DNA of 64,000 nucleotides from Paraburkholderia kururiensis (GCF_034424375.1 NZ_CP139965.1:2356001-2420000), one strand, 5' to 3'; numbered from the stretch's first letter, positions 52,667 through 63,584 are shown. The notes: generated by a model not told the origin, from the letters alone. Numbers and translations: made by a program.

Positions 52667-53485
52667 ATGTGTCTGATCGTGTTCGATTGGCGCCCCGACG
52701 CCACCGAGGGCGCGCTCTTCACGCTCGCCGCCAATCGCGACGAATTCTTCCGGCGCACTGCCGAGCCGATGCACTGGTGGTCCGAGGTGCCCACGCTGCT
52801 GGCTGGGCGCGATCTCGTGGGCGGCGGCACGTGGCTCGGCATGACGCGCGATGGCCGCTTCGCCGCGCTCACCAACTACCGCGCCCCGCGCGAGATGCGC
52901 GCCGATGCACCGACGCGCGGCACGCTGGTCTCCGCGTGGCTCACGGAGCCTCGCACCACGCCGCTCGACTACTTGCGGCGCGTGGCACGCGACGGCGAGA
53001 TCTACAACGGCTTCAATTTGATCGTGGGCGACTGGACGCGGCGCGAACTCGGCTGGTACTGCAACCGGTCGAGTGCTCCGCCCGCGCTGCTCGAAGCCGG
53101 CACCCACGGCATTTCGAACGCGGTGCTCGACACGCCGTGGCCCAAGCTCGTGCGCAAGCGCAGCGAACTGGCGGCGCGCCTCGCGGCCGACTCCAACGCG
53201 CCGCTCGCAAGCCTCGTCGAGATGATGCGCGACCCGCAACTGGCGCGCGACGACGAACTGCCGGCCACCGGCATCACGCTCGAACGCGAGCGCGCGCTCT
53301 CGGCGGCGTTCATCGACACCCCCGACTACGGCACGCGCGGCACGACAGCCCTACGCGTGACCGTGCGCGGCGAAGCGATCAGCGTGGAAGTGACCGAACG
53401 CAGCGACGACAACGGGTCTCACCGCATCGCACGGCCGGGGCACTATGAGCGCGAGTACGCGTTCGATGTGACGCGCACGCTGTAA
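52667..53485 (+). CDS. NRDE (TANGO2-like) family protein
   Basis: A 272-residue protein of the NRDE/TANGO2 family. The name-giving motif lies in FTLAANRDEFF near the N-terminus after MCLIVFDWRPDA; GGGTWLGMTRDGRFAALTNYR and GLSN-type HGISNAVLDTPWPK are also typical. A cysteine at position 2 suggests an N-terminal nucleophile-like fold, but activity is not established; the eukaryotic member has been tied to heme and lipid handling. Its last 135 bp overlap the convergent alpha/beta hydrolase gene. Confidence 0.92.
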   Translation: MCLIVFDWRPDATEGALFTLAANRDEFFRRTAEPMHWWSEVPTLLAGRDLVGGGTWLGMTRDGRFAALTNYRAPREMRADAPTRGTLVSAWLTEPRTTPLDYLRRVARDGEIYNGFNLIVGDWTRRELGWYCNRSSAPPALLEAGTHGISNAVLDTPWPKLVRKRSELAARLAADSNAPLASLVEMMRDPQLARDDELPATGITLERERALSAAFIDTPDYGTRGTTALRVTVRGEAISVEVTERSDDNGSHRIARPGHYEREYAFDVTRTL

Positions 53486-54520
53486 CGCGTGCAGAGACGG
53501 GCCGCGTGCGGCAGCGGCAACACAGCACGCGACACCGCGCTCGCCGCCCGAACCGCCCCACCCCGCCGCAAACGCCCCGCGCAGCGCCGCAGCCGCATCG
53601 GCATGTGCCTGCGCAACCTCGGGCACGAAGCCGCCCATCTTGAAGAACTCGTGGATCATGTCCGGATAGCTGCGCAACGTGACGGTGTTGCCCGCCGCGC
53701 GCAGCTTGACGGCATAAGCCTCGCCTTCGTCGCTGAGCGGGTCGTAGCCGGCAATCGCGATCCACGCGGGTGCGAGATGATCGAACGACGGCGCGCCGCG
53801 TTCGCCGTCGAGCGGCGCAAACCGCCAGTCGTTGCGATCGTCGGGCTCGCGCACGTACTGGGCGAAGAACCACTGAATGGTGTCGCCCGAGAGCAGATAG
53901 CCTTCGGAGAGCCGCGCGTGCGACTCCGTCTGCTGATGCGCAGAGGTGCCGGGATAGATCAGCAGTTGCAGCGCGAGCCGGATGCCCGCGTCGCGCGCGA
54001 GCACGGCACAGACCGTGGCCAGCGTGCCGCCGGCGCTGTCGCCGCCCACCGCGATGCGGTGCGCGTCGATGCCGTAGACGGCCGCGTTCGCATGAAGCCA
54101 CGCGAGCGCATCGAACGCGTCGTTCACGGCCGTGGGGAAACGATGCTCGGGCGCGAGCCGGTAGTCGACGGACAGCACCGCGCAATGTGCGTCGTGCGCG
54201 AACATGCGGCACAACGCGTCGTGCGTGTCCACACTGCCCACGGTGAAACCGCCGCCGTGGTAGTAGACGAGCGCGGGCAGCGGCTCGGCCCATTGCGGCT
54301 CGACGGGAAAATAGAGCCGCGCGCGGATGGTAGCGCCGTCGCGCACGGGCACCTCGATGTCCTCGACGGAAAACATCGGGGCACTCGCAATTTCGAGAAT
54401 GGGCGCGCTGCGCTCGTAGGAGGCACGCGCTTCGGCGGGCGTCAGATCGTGATACGGCGGCCGCCCGGCGCGCGCCACCATGTCGAGAATCAACGCGACC
54501 TTCGGGTTCAGCTGCGTCAC
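53351..54520 (-). CDS. Alpha/beta hydrolase, HSL-type esterase, with C-terminal extension
   Basis: A 389-residue esterase of the hormone-sensitive lipase group. The oxyanion motif YYHGGGFTVGS and the nucleophile GGDSAGGTLA are clear; the acid and base are in GYDPLSDEGEAYA and DMIHEFF. The family usually ends near residue 315 (QAHADAAAALRGAFAA). Here about 70 unusual, cysteine- and arginine-rich residues follow, read from DNA that is also the 3' end of the NRDE gene. ATG 54520 overlaps the SDR stop as ATGA, so it is coupled to that gene. It may hydrolyse esters made or used in the lipid-catabolism run. Confidence 0.9.
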   Translation of the reverse strand: MTQLNPKVALILDMVARAGRPPYHDLTPAEARASYERSAPILEIASAPMFSVEDIEVPVRDGATIRARLYFPVEPQWAEPLPALVYYHGGGFTVGSVDTHDALCRMFAHDAHCAVLSVDYRLAPEHRFPTAVNDAFDALAWLHANAAVYGIDAHRIAVGGDSAGGTLATVCAVLARDAGIRLALQLLIYPGTSAHQQTESHARLSEGYLLSGDTIQWFFAQYVREPDDRNDWRFAPLDGERGAPSFDHLAPAWIAIAGYDPLSDEGEAYAVKLRAAGNTVTLRSYPDMIHEFFKMGGFVPEVAQAHADAAAALRGAFAAGWGGSGGERGVACCVAAAARGPSLHALQRARHIERVLALIVPRPCDAVRPVVVAAFGHFHADRFAAHGHA

Positions 54521-55395
54521 GCCGAGTACCCCGTCTCGGGTTTCAGCGACATCGGGTCCGTGGGGTTGCGCATGAGTTCGATGTCCTCGTGGCGCAGATG
54601 CACCGAAGGCAGAATCGCGGGATGCGTGAGGATGTAGAAGCGCCGCTCGCGCACGGCGTCGAACGTGAGGCCGGCCACGTCGGCGGCCGAGAGCTTGCCC
54701 GACTTCACCGCGCGCTGAAGCTGCACTTGCGCGACGGCCTGCGAGCGCGTGGGCGCCTCGGTGTTGCGCAGCGCCTCAGGCCGCGCGCGATACGATTCTG
54801 CGATGCCGGTGGGCACGAACGCGGGACACAGCAACGAGCAGCCCACCTCGGTCCCCACGATCCGCAGGTCGTGGTAGAGCGTTTCGGTCAACGCCACCAC
54901 CGCATGCTTCGACACGTTGTAGACACCCATGGCGGGCGGCGCGAGCAGCCCTGCTACCGACGCCGTGTTGACGATGTGCGCCGGCTCCTTCTGCCGCAGC
55001 ATGATGGGCGCGAACACGCGCACGCCGTGCGCCACGCCCATCACGTTGACGCCGAGCACCCACGTCCAGTCCTTTTCGGTGTTCTCCCAGACGAAGCCGC
55101 CCGTGCCGACGCCCGCGTTGTTGAAGAGCAGATGCACCTTGCCGAAGGTATCGAGCGCGGCCTGCGCCAGCGCTTCGACCTGCGCGGATTGCGACACGTC
55201 GGTCGTCACGCCCACGGCTTCGGCGCCCTGGTCGCGCAGTGCGGTCACACAGGCGGCGAGTGCGTCGCCGTCGACATCGGCGAGCACGAGTTTCATACCG
55301 AGCGCCGCGGCCTTCTGAGCGAAGGCCCGGCCGAGCCCGCTCGCGGCGCCGGTCATGACGGCCACCTTGCCGCCGAACTCGAAGGGAATGGTCAT
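54517..55395 (-). CDS. Short-chain dehydrogenase/reductase
   Basis: A 292-residue classical SDR. Motifs: AVMTGAASGLGRAFAQK for NAD(P), VDGDALAACV after strand two, LLFNNAGVGTGGF, a catalytic serine in VNTASVAGLL and YNVSKHA with catalytic Tyr and Lys. The aspartate after beta-2 (LVLADVDG) points to NAD(H). Substrate unknown; neighbours suggest an acyl or alcohol intermediate. ATG 55395 is chosen for MTIPFEFGGKVAV; it begins 24 bp after the oxidoreductase gene. Confidence 0.92.
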   Translation of the reverse strand: MTIPFEFGGKVAVMTGAASGLGRAFAQKAAALGMKLVLADVDGDALAACVTALRDQGAEAVGVTTDVSQSAQVEALAQAALDTFGKVHLLFNNAGVGTGGFVWENTEKDWTWVLGVNVMGVAHGVRVFAPIMLRQKEPAHIVNTASVAGLLAPPAMGVYNVSKHAVVALTETLYHDLRIVGTEVGCSLLCPAFVPTGIAESYRARPEALRNTEAPTRSQAVAQVQLQRAVKSGKLSAADVAGLTFDAVRERRFYILTHPAILPSVHLRHEDIELMRNPTDPMSLKPETGYSA

Positions 55396-55418
55396 ATCGA
55401 GGGCAGACTCCGCGCGAT

Positions 55419-56417
55419 TCAGATGAGCTTCACCAGTTGCTTGCCGAAGTTCTGGCCCTTGAGCAGACCGATGAACGCCTCCGGCGCGCGTTCGAGCCCC
55501 TGCGCAATGCTCTCGCGGTAATGCAGCTTCTTTTGCGCGACGAGCGTACCCAGTTCGCGCAGCGCCTCGGGCCAGACATCGAGATGCTCGGTCACGATGA
55601 AGCCCTGCACAAGCAGCCGCTGCGTGAGCATCAGCTCCGGATGCCCGAGCGGCGTGGGCGCGCCGTCGTAGCGGGCGATCATGCCGCACAGCGCGATGCG
55701 CCCGAACGGATTCATGCGCGCGAGCGTGGCGTCGAACACCGCGCCGCCCACGTTCTCGAAGTAGCCGTCCACGCCCTGCGGCGTCGCGGCCTTCAGGTCG
55801 GCGTAGAGATTGCCGGCCTTGTAGTCCACGCAGGCGTCGAAGCCGAGCGTCTCCACGACGTAGCGGCATTTTTCAGCGCCGCCCGCGATGCCTACCGCGC
55901 GGCATCCGGCAAGCTTCGCCAGTTGCCCGACCACGCTGCCCACGGCACCGCTCGCCGCGCTCACCACGACGGTCTGGCCCGGCTTCGGTCCGATGATGCG
56001 GTTGAGTCCGTACCAGCCGGTCACGCCCGGCATGCCCACGGCGCCCAGGTAAGCCGACAGCGGCACGTGAGTGTCGTCCACCTTGTGCAGCCCCTCGCCG
56101 TTGGAGGTGCCGTACTCCTGCCAGCCGAACATGCCCACCACCTTGTCGCCCACCGCGAAGTCGCGATGCGTGGACTCCACCACTTCGCCCACTGTGCCGC
56201 CCAGCATCACTTCGTTGAGCGGTTGGGGCGGTGCATACGACTTCGCATCGTTCATGCGGCCACGCATGTACGGATCGAGCGACAGGTAGTGGTTGCGCAC
56301 GCGCACCTGGCCCGCTTCGAGCGCTGCCAGCGGCGTTTCGACGAGCCGGAAATTGTCCGGCGTAGCGGGGCCTTGCGGCCGCGAAACCAGCAGGATCTGA
56401 CGATTGGTCTGGGACAT
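55419..56417 (-). CDS. NADP-dependent medium-chain oxidoreductase (PTGR/curcumin-reductase-like)
   Basis: A 332-residue zinc-free medium-chain dehydrogenase. It begins MSQTNRQILLVSRPQGPA and has LDPYMRGRMN, GMPGVTGWYGLNRI and the nucleotide loop AASGAVGSVVGQLAKLAGC, with GGAEKCRYVVETLGFDACVDY after strand two. These features match the leukotriene B4 12-hydroxydehydrogenase / CurA group, which reduces enone double bonds. ATG 56417 has GAGG 8 bases upstream. It is 102 bp after the thioesterase gene. Confidence 0.93.
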   Translation of the reverse strand: MSQTNRQILLVSRPQGPATPDNFRLVETPLAALEAGQVRVRNHYLSLDPYMRGRMNDAKSYAPPQPLNEVMLGGTVGEVVESTHRDFAVGDKVVGMFGWQEYGTSNGEGLHKVDDTHVPLSAYLGAVGMPGVTGWYGLNRIIGPKPGQTVVVSAASGAVGSVVGQLAKLAGCRAVGIAGGAEKCRYVVETLGFDACVDYKAGNLYADLKAATPQGVDGYFENVGGAVFDATLARMNPFGRIALCGMIARYDGAPTPLGHPELMLTQRLLVQGFIVTEHLDVWPEALRELGTLVAQKKLHYRESIAQGLERAPEAFIGLLKGQNFGKQLVKLI

Positions 56418-56519
56418 GACAGGCACCTCGTGTTCGATCGGGTTGAGGCAGACAGAAAGGTAGCGGACAAAAAGCGGCACGCCGCGGTCAGCGGGCGGCA
56501 GGCAAGGCGGATGAAACGT

Positions 56520-57014
56520 TCAGCCGTCGCTCGGACCCGGTCGCGCTGCCGGATCGGTGCGCAACCTCTGCTGCGTGATCTCGCGGCCCACGGCAAGGCG
56601 GCGCATGTACTTGAAGGTGCCGAGCGCCTTGGCGACGAAGTGCCCGGCCGTGTCGCGAATCTCGCCTTCGCAGTAGGCCATGGTGGTGGAGCGGTGCAGC
56701 ACGCGCGCCGACGCGCGCAATTCGCCGCGGCCCGGCTGCATGAAGTTCACTTTCATTTCGACGGTGACCACGCCCACGCCGTCCGGCGCGAGGCTGCGCG
56801 CGGCCATGGCGAGCGCCACGTCGGCGAGCGTCATGGTGACGCCGCCATGCGCGACGTCCCACGTGTTCAGATGCATGGCCGCAAGCGGCAGCACGACTTC
56901 GCTCGCGCCGTCGGCGGCACTGACCACCTGTACGCCGAGGTGATCGACGAAAGGGCTTTCGATCATAGGCGGCGTTTGTGGGCTTGCGCCCGCCGGAGGC
57001 TGTGCGTCGCTCAT
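56520..57014 (-). CDS. PaaI-family hotdog thioesterase
   Basis: A 164-residue hotdog-fold protein. The family motif lies in NTWDVAHGGVTMTLADVALAMA, with the HGG loop and the catalytic Asp, followed by VVTVEMKVNFMQPG. It should hydrolyse an acyl- or aryl-CoA. It starts 8 bp after the Dabb gene in the same orientation. The C-terminal 35 residues (from EITQQRL) look disordered. Confidence 0.9.
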   Translation of the reverse strand: MSDAQPPAGASPQTPPMIESPFVDHLGVQVVSAADGASEVVLPLAAMHLNTWDVAHGGVTMTLADVALAMAARSLAPDGVGVVTVEMKVNFMQPGRGELRASARVLHRSTTMAYCEGEIRDTAGHFVAKALGTFKYMRRLAVGREITQQRLRTDPAARPGPSDG

Positions 57015-57022
57015 CGCGAGGC

Positions 57023-57325
57023 TCACACTTCGTAGTCCACGCACTGGCGCGCTTCGCGCACCCCGGAGATGAACTTCTTCACTTCCTCGTGCACGGGGTG
57101 GACCTGATAGGCGTCGAGCGCGGCCTTGTCGGCGAAATCGGAAACGAGCACCACGTCGTAGGTCGATTCGAGACCGGGCGCCGCAAGGCCCACTTCCAGA
57201 TGTTCGATGCCCGGCACGATGCCGCGGCACGCTTCGAGCTTCGCCTTGAGGGTCTGCGCGTTCTGTTCACGCGTGGCGCCTTCGGCGGTTTCCTTGAGCT
57301 TCCACATCACGATATGACGGATCAA
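57023..57325 (-). CDS. Dabb (stress-responsive A/B barrel) domain protein, TTG start
   Basis: A 100-residue ferredoxin-like protein. The family start IRHIVMWKLKE, a middle AAPGLESTYDVVLVSDF strand pair and DAYQVHPVHEEVKKF are typical of Dabb. The start is most likely TTG at 57325: AGGTGA lies 5 bases upstream and the protein then matches the usual length. A GTG three codons upstream overlaps that Shine-Dalgarno sequence. Members are small dimeric enzymes or of unknown role. It lies with the PaaI gene 8 bp downstream. Confidence 0.86.
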   Translation of the reverse strand: MIRHIVMWKLKETAEGATREQNAQTLKAKLEACRGIVPGIEHLEVGLAAPGLESTYDVVLVSDFADKAALDAYQVHPVHEEVKKFISGVREARQCVDYEV

Positions 57326-57554
57326 CGTGTTCACCTGTAGTCGGGTTTGTCTGAAAAAAGGCGCGGATGCGGCGTAGATTGAGCGCCGGCTCGCCTGGGC
57401 GTGCGATGCCGTTCTGTGCTTCTGTGCGCACCGGCAAGCCGCCATGATACCTGCTCGTCCACGTCGAGACGGCTCACGGCGCGCAGGCAAAGCGTGTCGG
57501 CGCGTGCAGCCTCACCGGCCCGGCCGTACAAGCCCATCCGCTTTTTCGCCCCCC

Positions 57555-58733
57555 TCACGCCACTTCGAACAAGCCCGCTGCGCCCTGCCCGCCGCCGATG
57601 CACATCGTGACCACCACGAACTTCGCGCCACGGCGTTTGCCTTCGATGAGCGCATGCCCCGTAAGGCGCGCGCCCGACACGCCATACGGGTGGCCCACCG
57701 CAATCGCGCCGCCGTTGACGTTGAGCCGTTCGTTCGGAATCCCGAGCGTGTCGCGGCAATAGAGCACCTGCACGGCGAACGCCTCGTTGAGTTCCCACAG
57801 GTCGATGTCCTCGACCTTGAGCCCCGCCTGCCTGAGCAGCTTCGGTACCGCAAAGACGGGGCCGATGCCCATTTCGTCCGGCTCGCAGCCGGCCACCGCG
57901 AAGCCACGGAAAATGCCGAGCGGCTCGAGTCCTTCGCGCTCCGCCACCTTCGCGTTCATCACCACGCACGCCGAGGCGCCGTCCGAAAACTGGCTCGCGT
58001 TGCCCGCCGTGATGACGCCGCCCGGCAGCGCCGTGCGGATCTTCGCGACGCCTTCGAGCGTGGTGTCCGCGCGAATGCCTTCGTCCGCGGCGATCGTCAC
58101 TTCCTGGGTAAAGAGGCGGCCGCTCGCCTTGTCCGCGACGCCGGCCAGCACGGTCATGGGCACGATCTCGGCATCGAAGAGGCCCGCTTCGCGCGCGGCG
58201 GCCGCGCGCAGCTGCGATTGCACGCCGTATTCGTCCTGGCGCTCCTTCGAGATCGCATAGCGTTTCGCGACGTTCTCGGCCGTCTCGAGCATGGTCCAGT
58301 AGATTTCGGGTTTGCGTTCGAGCAGCCAGCCGTCGGCCATCATGTGGCGGTTCATTTCGTTCTGCACGCACGAGATGGACTCCACGCCGCCCGCCACGTA
58401 GACGTCGCCCTCGCCCGCGATTACCCGCTGCGCGGCGAGCGCGATGGTCTGCAGCCCCGACGAGCAGAAGCGGTTCACCGTCATGCCGGGCACGCTTACG
58501 GGCAGGCCGGCGCGCAGCGCGATCTGGCGCGCGATGTTGCCGCCCGTCGCGCCTTCAGGGTTCGCGCAGCCCATGATGACGTCTTCGATGCGCGCAGGGT
58601 CGAGCTTCGCGCGCTCGACCGCGGCCTTCGTGACGTGGCCGCCCAGCGTCGCGCCGTGCGTCATGTTGAACGCGCCGCGCCACGATTTGGCGAGACCCGT
58701 GCGGGCCGTCGATACGATTACTGCGTCGGTCAT
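57555..58733 (-). CDS. Acetyl-CoA C-acyltransferase (thiolase)
   Basis: A 392-residue thiolase. The acylated cysteine is C90 in GMTVNRFCSSGLQT; the other catalytic residues lie in NGGAIAVGHPYGVSGAR (His) and VVTMCIGGGQGAA (Cys). It cleaves 3-ketoacyl-CoA, the last step of beta-oxidation, and would work on products of the FadB/FadJ-type enzyme encoded nearby at 59474-61555. ATG 58733 has AGGAG upstream. 229 bp separate it from the Dabb gene, so a new promoter or a long leader may lie there. Confidence 0.94.
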   Translation of the reverse strand: MTDAVIVSTARTGLAKSWRGAFNMTHGATLGGHVTKAAVERAKLDPARIEDVIMGCANPEGATGGNIARQIALRAGLPVSVPGMTVNRFCSSGLQTIALAAQRVIAGEGDVYVAGGVESISCVQNEMNRHMMADGWLLERKPEIYWTMLETAENVAKRYAISKERQDEYGVQSQLRAAAAREAGLFDAEIVPMTVLAGVADKASGRLFTQEVTIAADEGIRADTTLEGVAKIRTALPGGVITAGNASQFSDGASACVVMNAKVAEREGLEPLGIFRGFAVAGCEPDEMGIGPVFAVPKLLRQAGLKVEDIDLWELNEAFAVQVLYCRDTLGIPNERLNVNGGAIAVGHPYGVSGARLTGHALIEGKRRGAKFVVVTMCIGGGQGAAGLFEVA

Positions 58734-58811
58734 GCCTGTCTCCTGCCATTCATGTTGCTGTTGATGTGTGGGTACGGCCACGCGCTTCGGGCCTTTCCGG
58801 TTGCTCAGCCC

Positions 58812-59438
58812 TCAGTGCAGCACGTCGGCGCTCTGCACCCGGGCCACGCCTGCTGCGTGCATGTGCTGCCAGGCCGCGGCCAGCGACCCGTCGAGGTCGA
58901 TCGCGCGCGAGGCGTCTTCGATCACGGCCACTTCGAAACCGGCCGCGCGCGCATCGAGCGCGGACCACGCGACGCAATAGTCGGTAGCGAGTCCGCAGCA
59001 CCACACGCGCGTCACGCCTGCGTCGCGCAGGTAGCCCGCAAGGCCCGTGGGCGTCTTGCGATCGGCTTCGAGAAACGCCGAGTAGCTGTCCACTGCCGCG
59101 TGGTGCCCCTTGCGGATCACGGCGCGCGCGTGCGGCACGTCGAGCGCTGCGTGCAGCTGCGCACCCGGCGTGGCCTGCACGCAGTGCACAGGCCACAGCA
59201 CCTGGTCGCCGTACGGCAGCGTGATGGTCTGGAACGGCGCACGACCCGCGTGATTCGCTGCAAACGAAACGTGCGAGGCCGGGTGCCAGTCCTGCGTCAG
59301 CACGACATGACTGAAGCCGCGCGCAAGCCGGTTCACGACCGGCACGACCTCGTCGCCGTGCGGTACGGCCAGCGCGCCGCCGGGCATGAAATCGTTCTGC
59401 ACGTCCACGACGAGCAGGACTTCGTGTGTGCCTTTCAT
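58812..59438 (-). CDS. Nicotinamidase-like isochorismatase-family hydrolase
   Basis: A 208-residue enzyme of the isochorismatase fold close to PncA. The triad is in LVVDVQNDFMPGG (Asp12), IRKGHHAAVDSYSAF (Lys) and CGLATDYCVAWSALDA (Cys); metal ligands are in TQDWHPASHVSF. HCVQATPGAQLH is another PncA mark. It would turn nicotinamide into nicotinate for NAD salvage. It lies between the FadB/FadJ-type gene (35 bp) and thiolase (78 bp), an odd place for NAD salvage, though those enzymes use NAD. ATG 59438 has GGAG 9 bases upstream. Confidence 0.9.
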   Translation of the reverse strand: MKGTHEVLLVVDVQNDFMPGGALAVPHGDEVVPVVNRLARGFSHVVLTQDWHPASHVSFAANHAGRAPFQTITLPYGDQVLWPVHCVQATPGAQLHAALDVPHARAVIRKGHHAAVDSYSAFLEADRKTPTGLAGYLRDAGVTRVWCCGLATDYCVAWSALDARAAGFEVAVIEDASRAIDLDGSLAAAWQHMHAAGVARVQSADVLH

Positions 59439-59473
59439 CTCGATCACTCCGCGGGTGTGGCTGCCGCCGACGT

Positions 59474-61555
59474 TCAGTTGAAACCGCGGCCCTGCGCCGC
59501 CAGTTCGACGATGCGCGGCGCGATCTGCCAGGCGTCGCCGTTGGGTTGCGCGGCGTAGCGGCGAATGGTCCGCTCCACGTTGTAGAGCCCCACGGTGTCC
59601 GCGTACAGCATCGGGCCGCCGCGCCACAGCGGAAAACCGTAGCCCGTCAGATAGACCATGTCGATGTCCGACGCCTTCGATGCAATGCCCTCTTCCAGAA
59701 TCTTCGCGCCCTCGTTGACGAGTGCGAACACGAGTCGCTCCACGATCTCCTCGTCGGCGATCTTGCGGCGCGCCACGCCGATTTCCTTCGAGTACGCGAC
59801 GATCATTTCGTCCACCACGGCGGAGGGTTTCGCCGTGCGGTCGCCCGCCTGGTAGTCGTACCAGCCGCCGCCCGTTTTCTGGCCGAAGCGGCCGGCTTCG
59901 CAAAGGCGGTCCGCGATCTTCGAGTAGTGCATCTCGGGCTGCTCGCGATAGCGGCGCTTGCGGATAGCCCAGCCGATGTCGTTGCCGGCGAGATCGCTCA
60001 TGCGGAACGGCCCCATGGCGAAGCCGAACTTTTCGATGGCGCGGTCGATCTGCGCGGGCTGCGCCCCTTCTTCGAGCATGAAGAGCGCCTGGCGCAAGTA
60101 CTGCTCGATCATGCGGTTGCCGATGAAGCCGTCGCACACGCCGGACACCACCGCGGTCTTCCGGATGGTCTTCGCGACCTGCATGACGGTGGCGAGCACG
60201 TCTTTGGCCGTCTCGCGGCCGCGCACCACTTCGAGCAGCTTCATGACGTTGGCGGGGCTGAAGAAGTGCATGCCCACCACGTCCTGCGGCCGCTTCGTGA
60301 TCGACGCGATGCGGTTCAGGTCCAGCGTCGAGGTGTTCGAGGCGAGGATCGCGCCCGGCTTCGCCACTTCGTCGAGCTGGCGAAACACCTGCTCTTTCAC
60401 GCCCAGTTCTTCGAATACCGCTTCGATGACGAGGTCGGCGTCCTTCAGATCGTCCCACGCGAGCGTCGCACGAATCAGCGCCATGCGCTTTTCGAGCAAT
60501 TCGGCACTGAGCTTGCCCTTCTTCACGCTTGCTTCGTAGTTCTTGCGGATGGTCGCGAGGCCGCGGTCCAGTGCTTCCTGCTTCGTTTCCAGCAGCGTGA
60601 CGGGCAAGCCCGCGTTGGCGAAGTTCATCGCGATGCCGCCGCCCATCGTGCCGGCGCCGATCACGGCGACCTTTTCGATCTTGCGCACCGGCGTGCCGGC
60701 GGGCACGTCGGGAATCTTGCTCGCCGCGCGTTCGCCGAAAAACGCGTGGCGCAGCGCGCGGCTTTCAGGCGTTTGCACGAGCGCCATGAAGCATTCGCGC
60801 TCGAAGGCGAGGCCCTTGTCGAAGCCGTGCTTCACGCCGGCCTCCACCGCGTCGATGCACTTGTGCGGCGCCGGGTAGTGTTTCGCCACAGCGGCCACAC
60901 TGTTGCGCGCGAACTGGATGAAACCGGCGGCGTTCGCATGCTCGATCTCGCGCTTGCGCAAGAGCGGATGCGTGCCGCCCTTCTGCGCGATCTTGCGCGC
61001 AAACGCGAGCGCCGCGTCGAGCAGATCGCCCTGCGCGATCTCGTCGAAGAGCCCCGTGCCGGCGAGCTTCTCGGACATCACCGGCGCGCCGGACACGATC
61101 ATGTTGAGCGCGGTTTCGAGGCCCACCGCACGCGGCAGACGCTGCGTGCCGCCGGCGCCAGGCAGCAGGCCCAGCTTGACCTCCGGCAGCGCGATCTGCG
61201 CGCCGGGGGCCGCGATGCGGTAATGCGCACCCAGCGCAAGCTCTAGTCCACCGCCCATCGCAACGCTGTGAATGGCGGCGACGACGGGCTTGGCGCTCGC
61301 TTCGACCGCCTTGATGACGGTGCCGAGCGTCGGCTCCTGGGTGGCCTTGGGGGTATTGAATTCGGTGATGTCGGCGCCGCCTGAAAAGGCCTTGCCGGCG
61401 CCCGTGAACACGATCGCGACGACGTCCGGGTCGGCGTTCGCGCGGTCGAGCCCAGCCACGATGCCGGCTCGCGTGGCGTGGCCGAGCCCGTTGACGGGCG
61501 GGTTATTGAGGGTGAGGACGGCCATGCCATCCCGGGTCGTGTAGTCGACTGCCAT
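59474..61555 (-). CDS. Multifunctional enoyl-CoA hydratase / 3-hydroxyacyl-CoA dehydrogenase (FadB/FadJ type)
   Basis: A 693-residue beta-oxidation enzyme. The N-terminal crotonase part (about 1-190) has the oxyanion stretch SVAMGGGLELALGAHYRIAA and the two catalytic Glu in LPEVKLGLLPGAGGTQRLP. The NAD-binding part begins near 295 with VAVIGAGTMGGGIAMNFANAG; the dehydrogenase C-terminal domain (about 480 on) has KTAVVSGVCDGFIGNRMIEQ and GPFRMSDLAGNDIG. It hydrates enoyl-CoA and oxidises the product. A candidate promoter and operator lie upstream at 61630-61658. The acyl-CoA ligase gene is 124 bp upstream. Confidence 0.94.
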   Translation of the reverse strand: MAVDYTTRDGMAVLTLNNPPVNGLGHATRAGIVAGLDRANADPDVVAIVFTGAGKAFSGGADITEFNTPKATQEPTLGTVIKAVEASAKPVVAAIHSVAMGGGLELALGAHYRIAAPGAQIALPEVKLGLLPGAGGTQRLPRAVGLETALNMIVSGAPVMSEKLAGTGLFDEIAQGDLLDAALAFARKIAQKGGTHPLLRKREIEHANAAGFIQFARNSVAAVAKHYPAPHKCIDAVEAGVKHGFDKGLAFERECFMALVQTPESRALRHAFFGERAASKIPDVPAGTPVRKIEKVAVIGAGTMGGGIAMNFANAGLPVTLLETKQEALDRGLATIRKNYEASVKKGKLSAELLEKRMALIRATLAWDDLKDADLVIEAVFEELGVKEQVFRQLDEVAKPGAILASNTSTLDLNRIASITKRPQDVVGMHFFSPANVMKLLEVVRGRETAKDVLATVMQVAKTIRKTAVVSGVCDGFIGNRMIEQYLRQALFMLEEGAQPAQIDRAIEKFGFAMGPFRMSDLAGNDIGWAIRKRRYREQPEMHYSKIADRLCEAGRFGQKTGGGWYDYQAGDRTAKPSAVVDEMIVAYSKEIGVARRKIADEEIVERLVFALVNEGAKILEEGIASKASDIDMVYLTGYGFPLWRGGPMLYADTVGLYNVERTIRRYAAQPNGDAWQIAPRIVELAAQGRGFN

Positions 61556-61629
61556 GTGTCTGCCTCCATGCGTGCCGGTGCGCGTTGGGCGCTGTCGGCT
61601 GCATTGTCCGACAAACCCGGATCAGCTGG

Positions 61630-61658
61630 AGCATACACAAAAAAGAACGGTCGTCCAA
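61630..61658 (-). promoter_or_regulatory. Candidate promoter with palindromic operator for the FadB/FadJ-type gene
   Basis: On the minus strand TTGGAC (-35-like, 61653-61658) is separated by 17 bp from TATGCT (-10-like, 61630-61635), 75 bp upstream of the start codon. GGACGACCGTTC (61645-61656) overlaps the -35 and is a near-palindrome (GGACG/CGTTC), the size of a TetR-family operator. TetR repressors often control fatty-acid genes in betaproteobacteria. Confidence 0.4.
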
Positions 61659-61679
61659 TTTTTCCGGGCGAAAGCCGCG

Positions 61680-63353
<1,674 letters not shown>

Positions 63354-63584
63354 GGGCACGGGTCTCCTCGCCTCGTTCTGTGCTCGTCGTGTCTTTACGC
63401 TATCTGTCGCGGCTGCGGCGGCGTGCCGTTCGACATTGCGCCATACGCCGCGGCGAACAGTGTCGCGCTTGCAACGTGACGCCTCGTCACCATGATGCCG
63501 CGAAGCCCTGAACGGCCCCAGGCACGGCGCCTGCAGGCCCGCGGACGCGGACTTACAATATCGGTTAACCCAGAGGCGCTCAAC

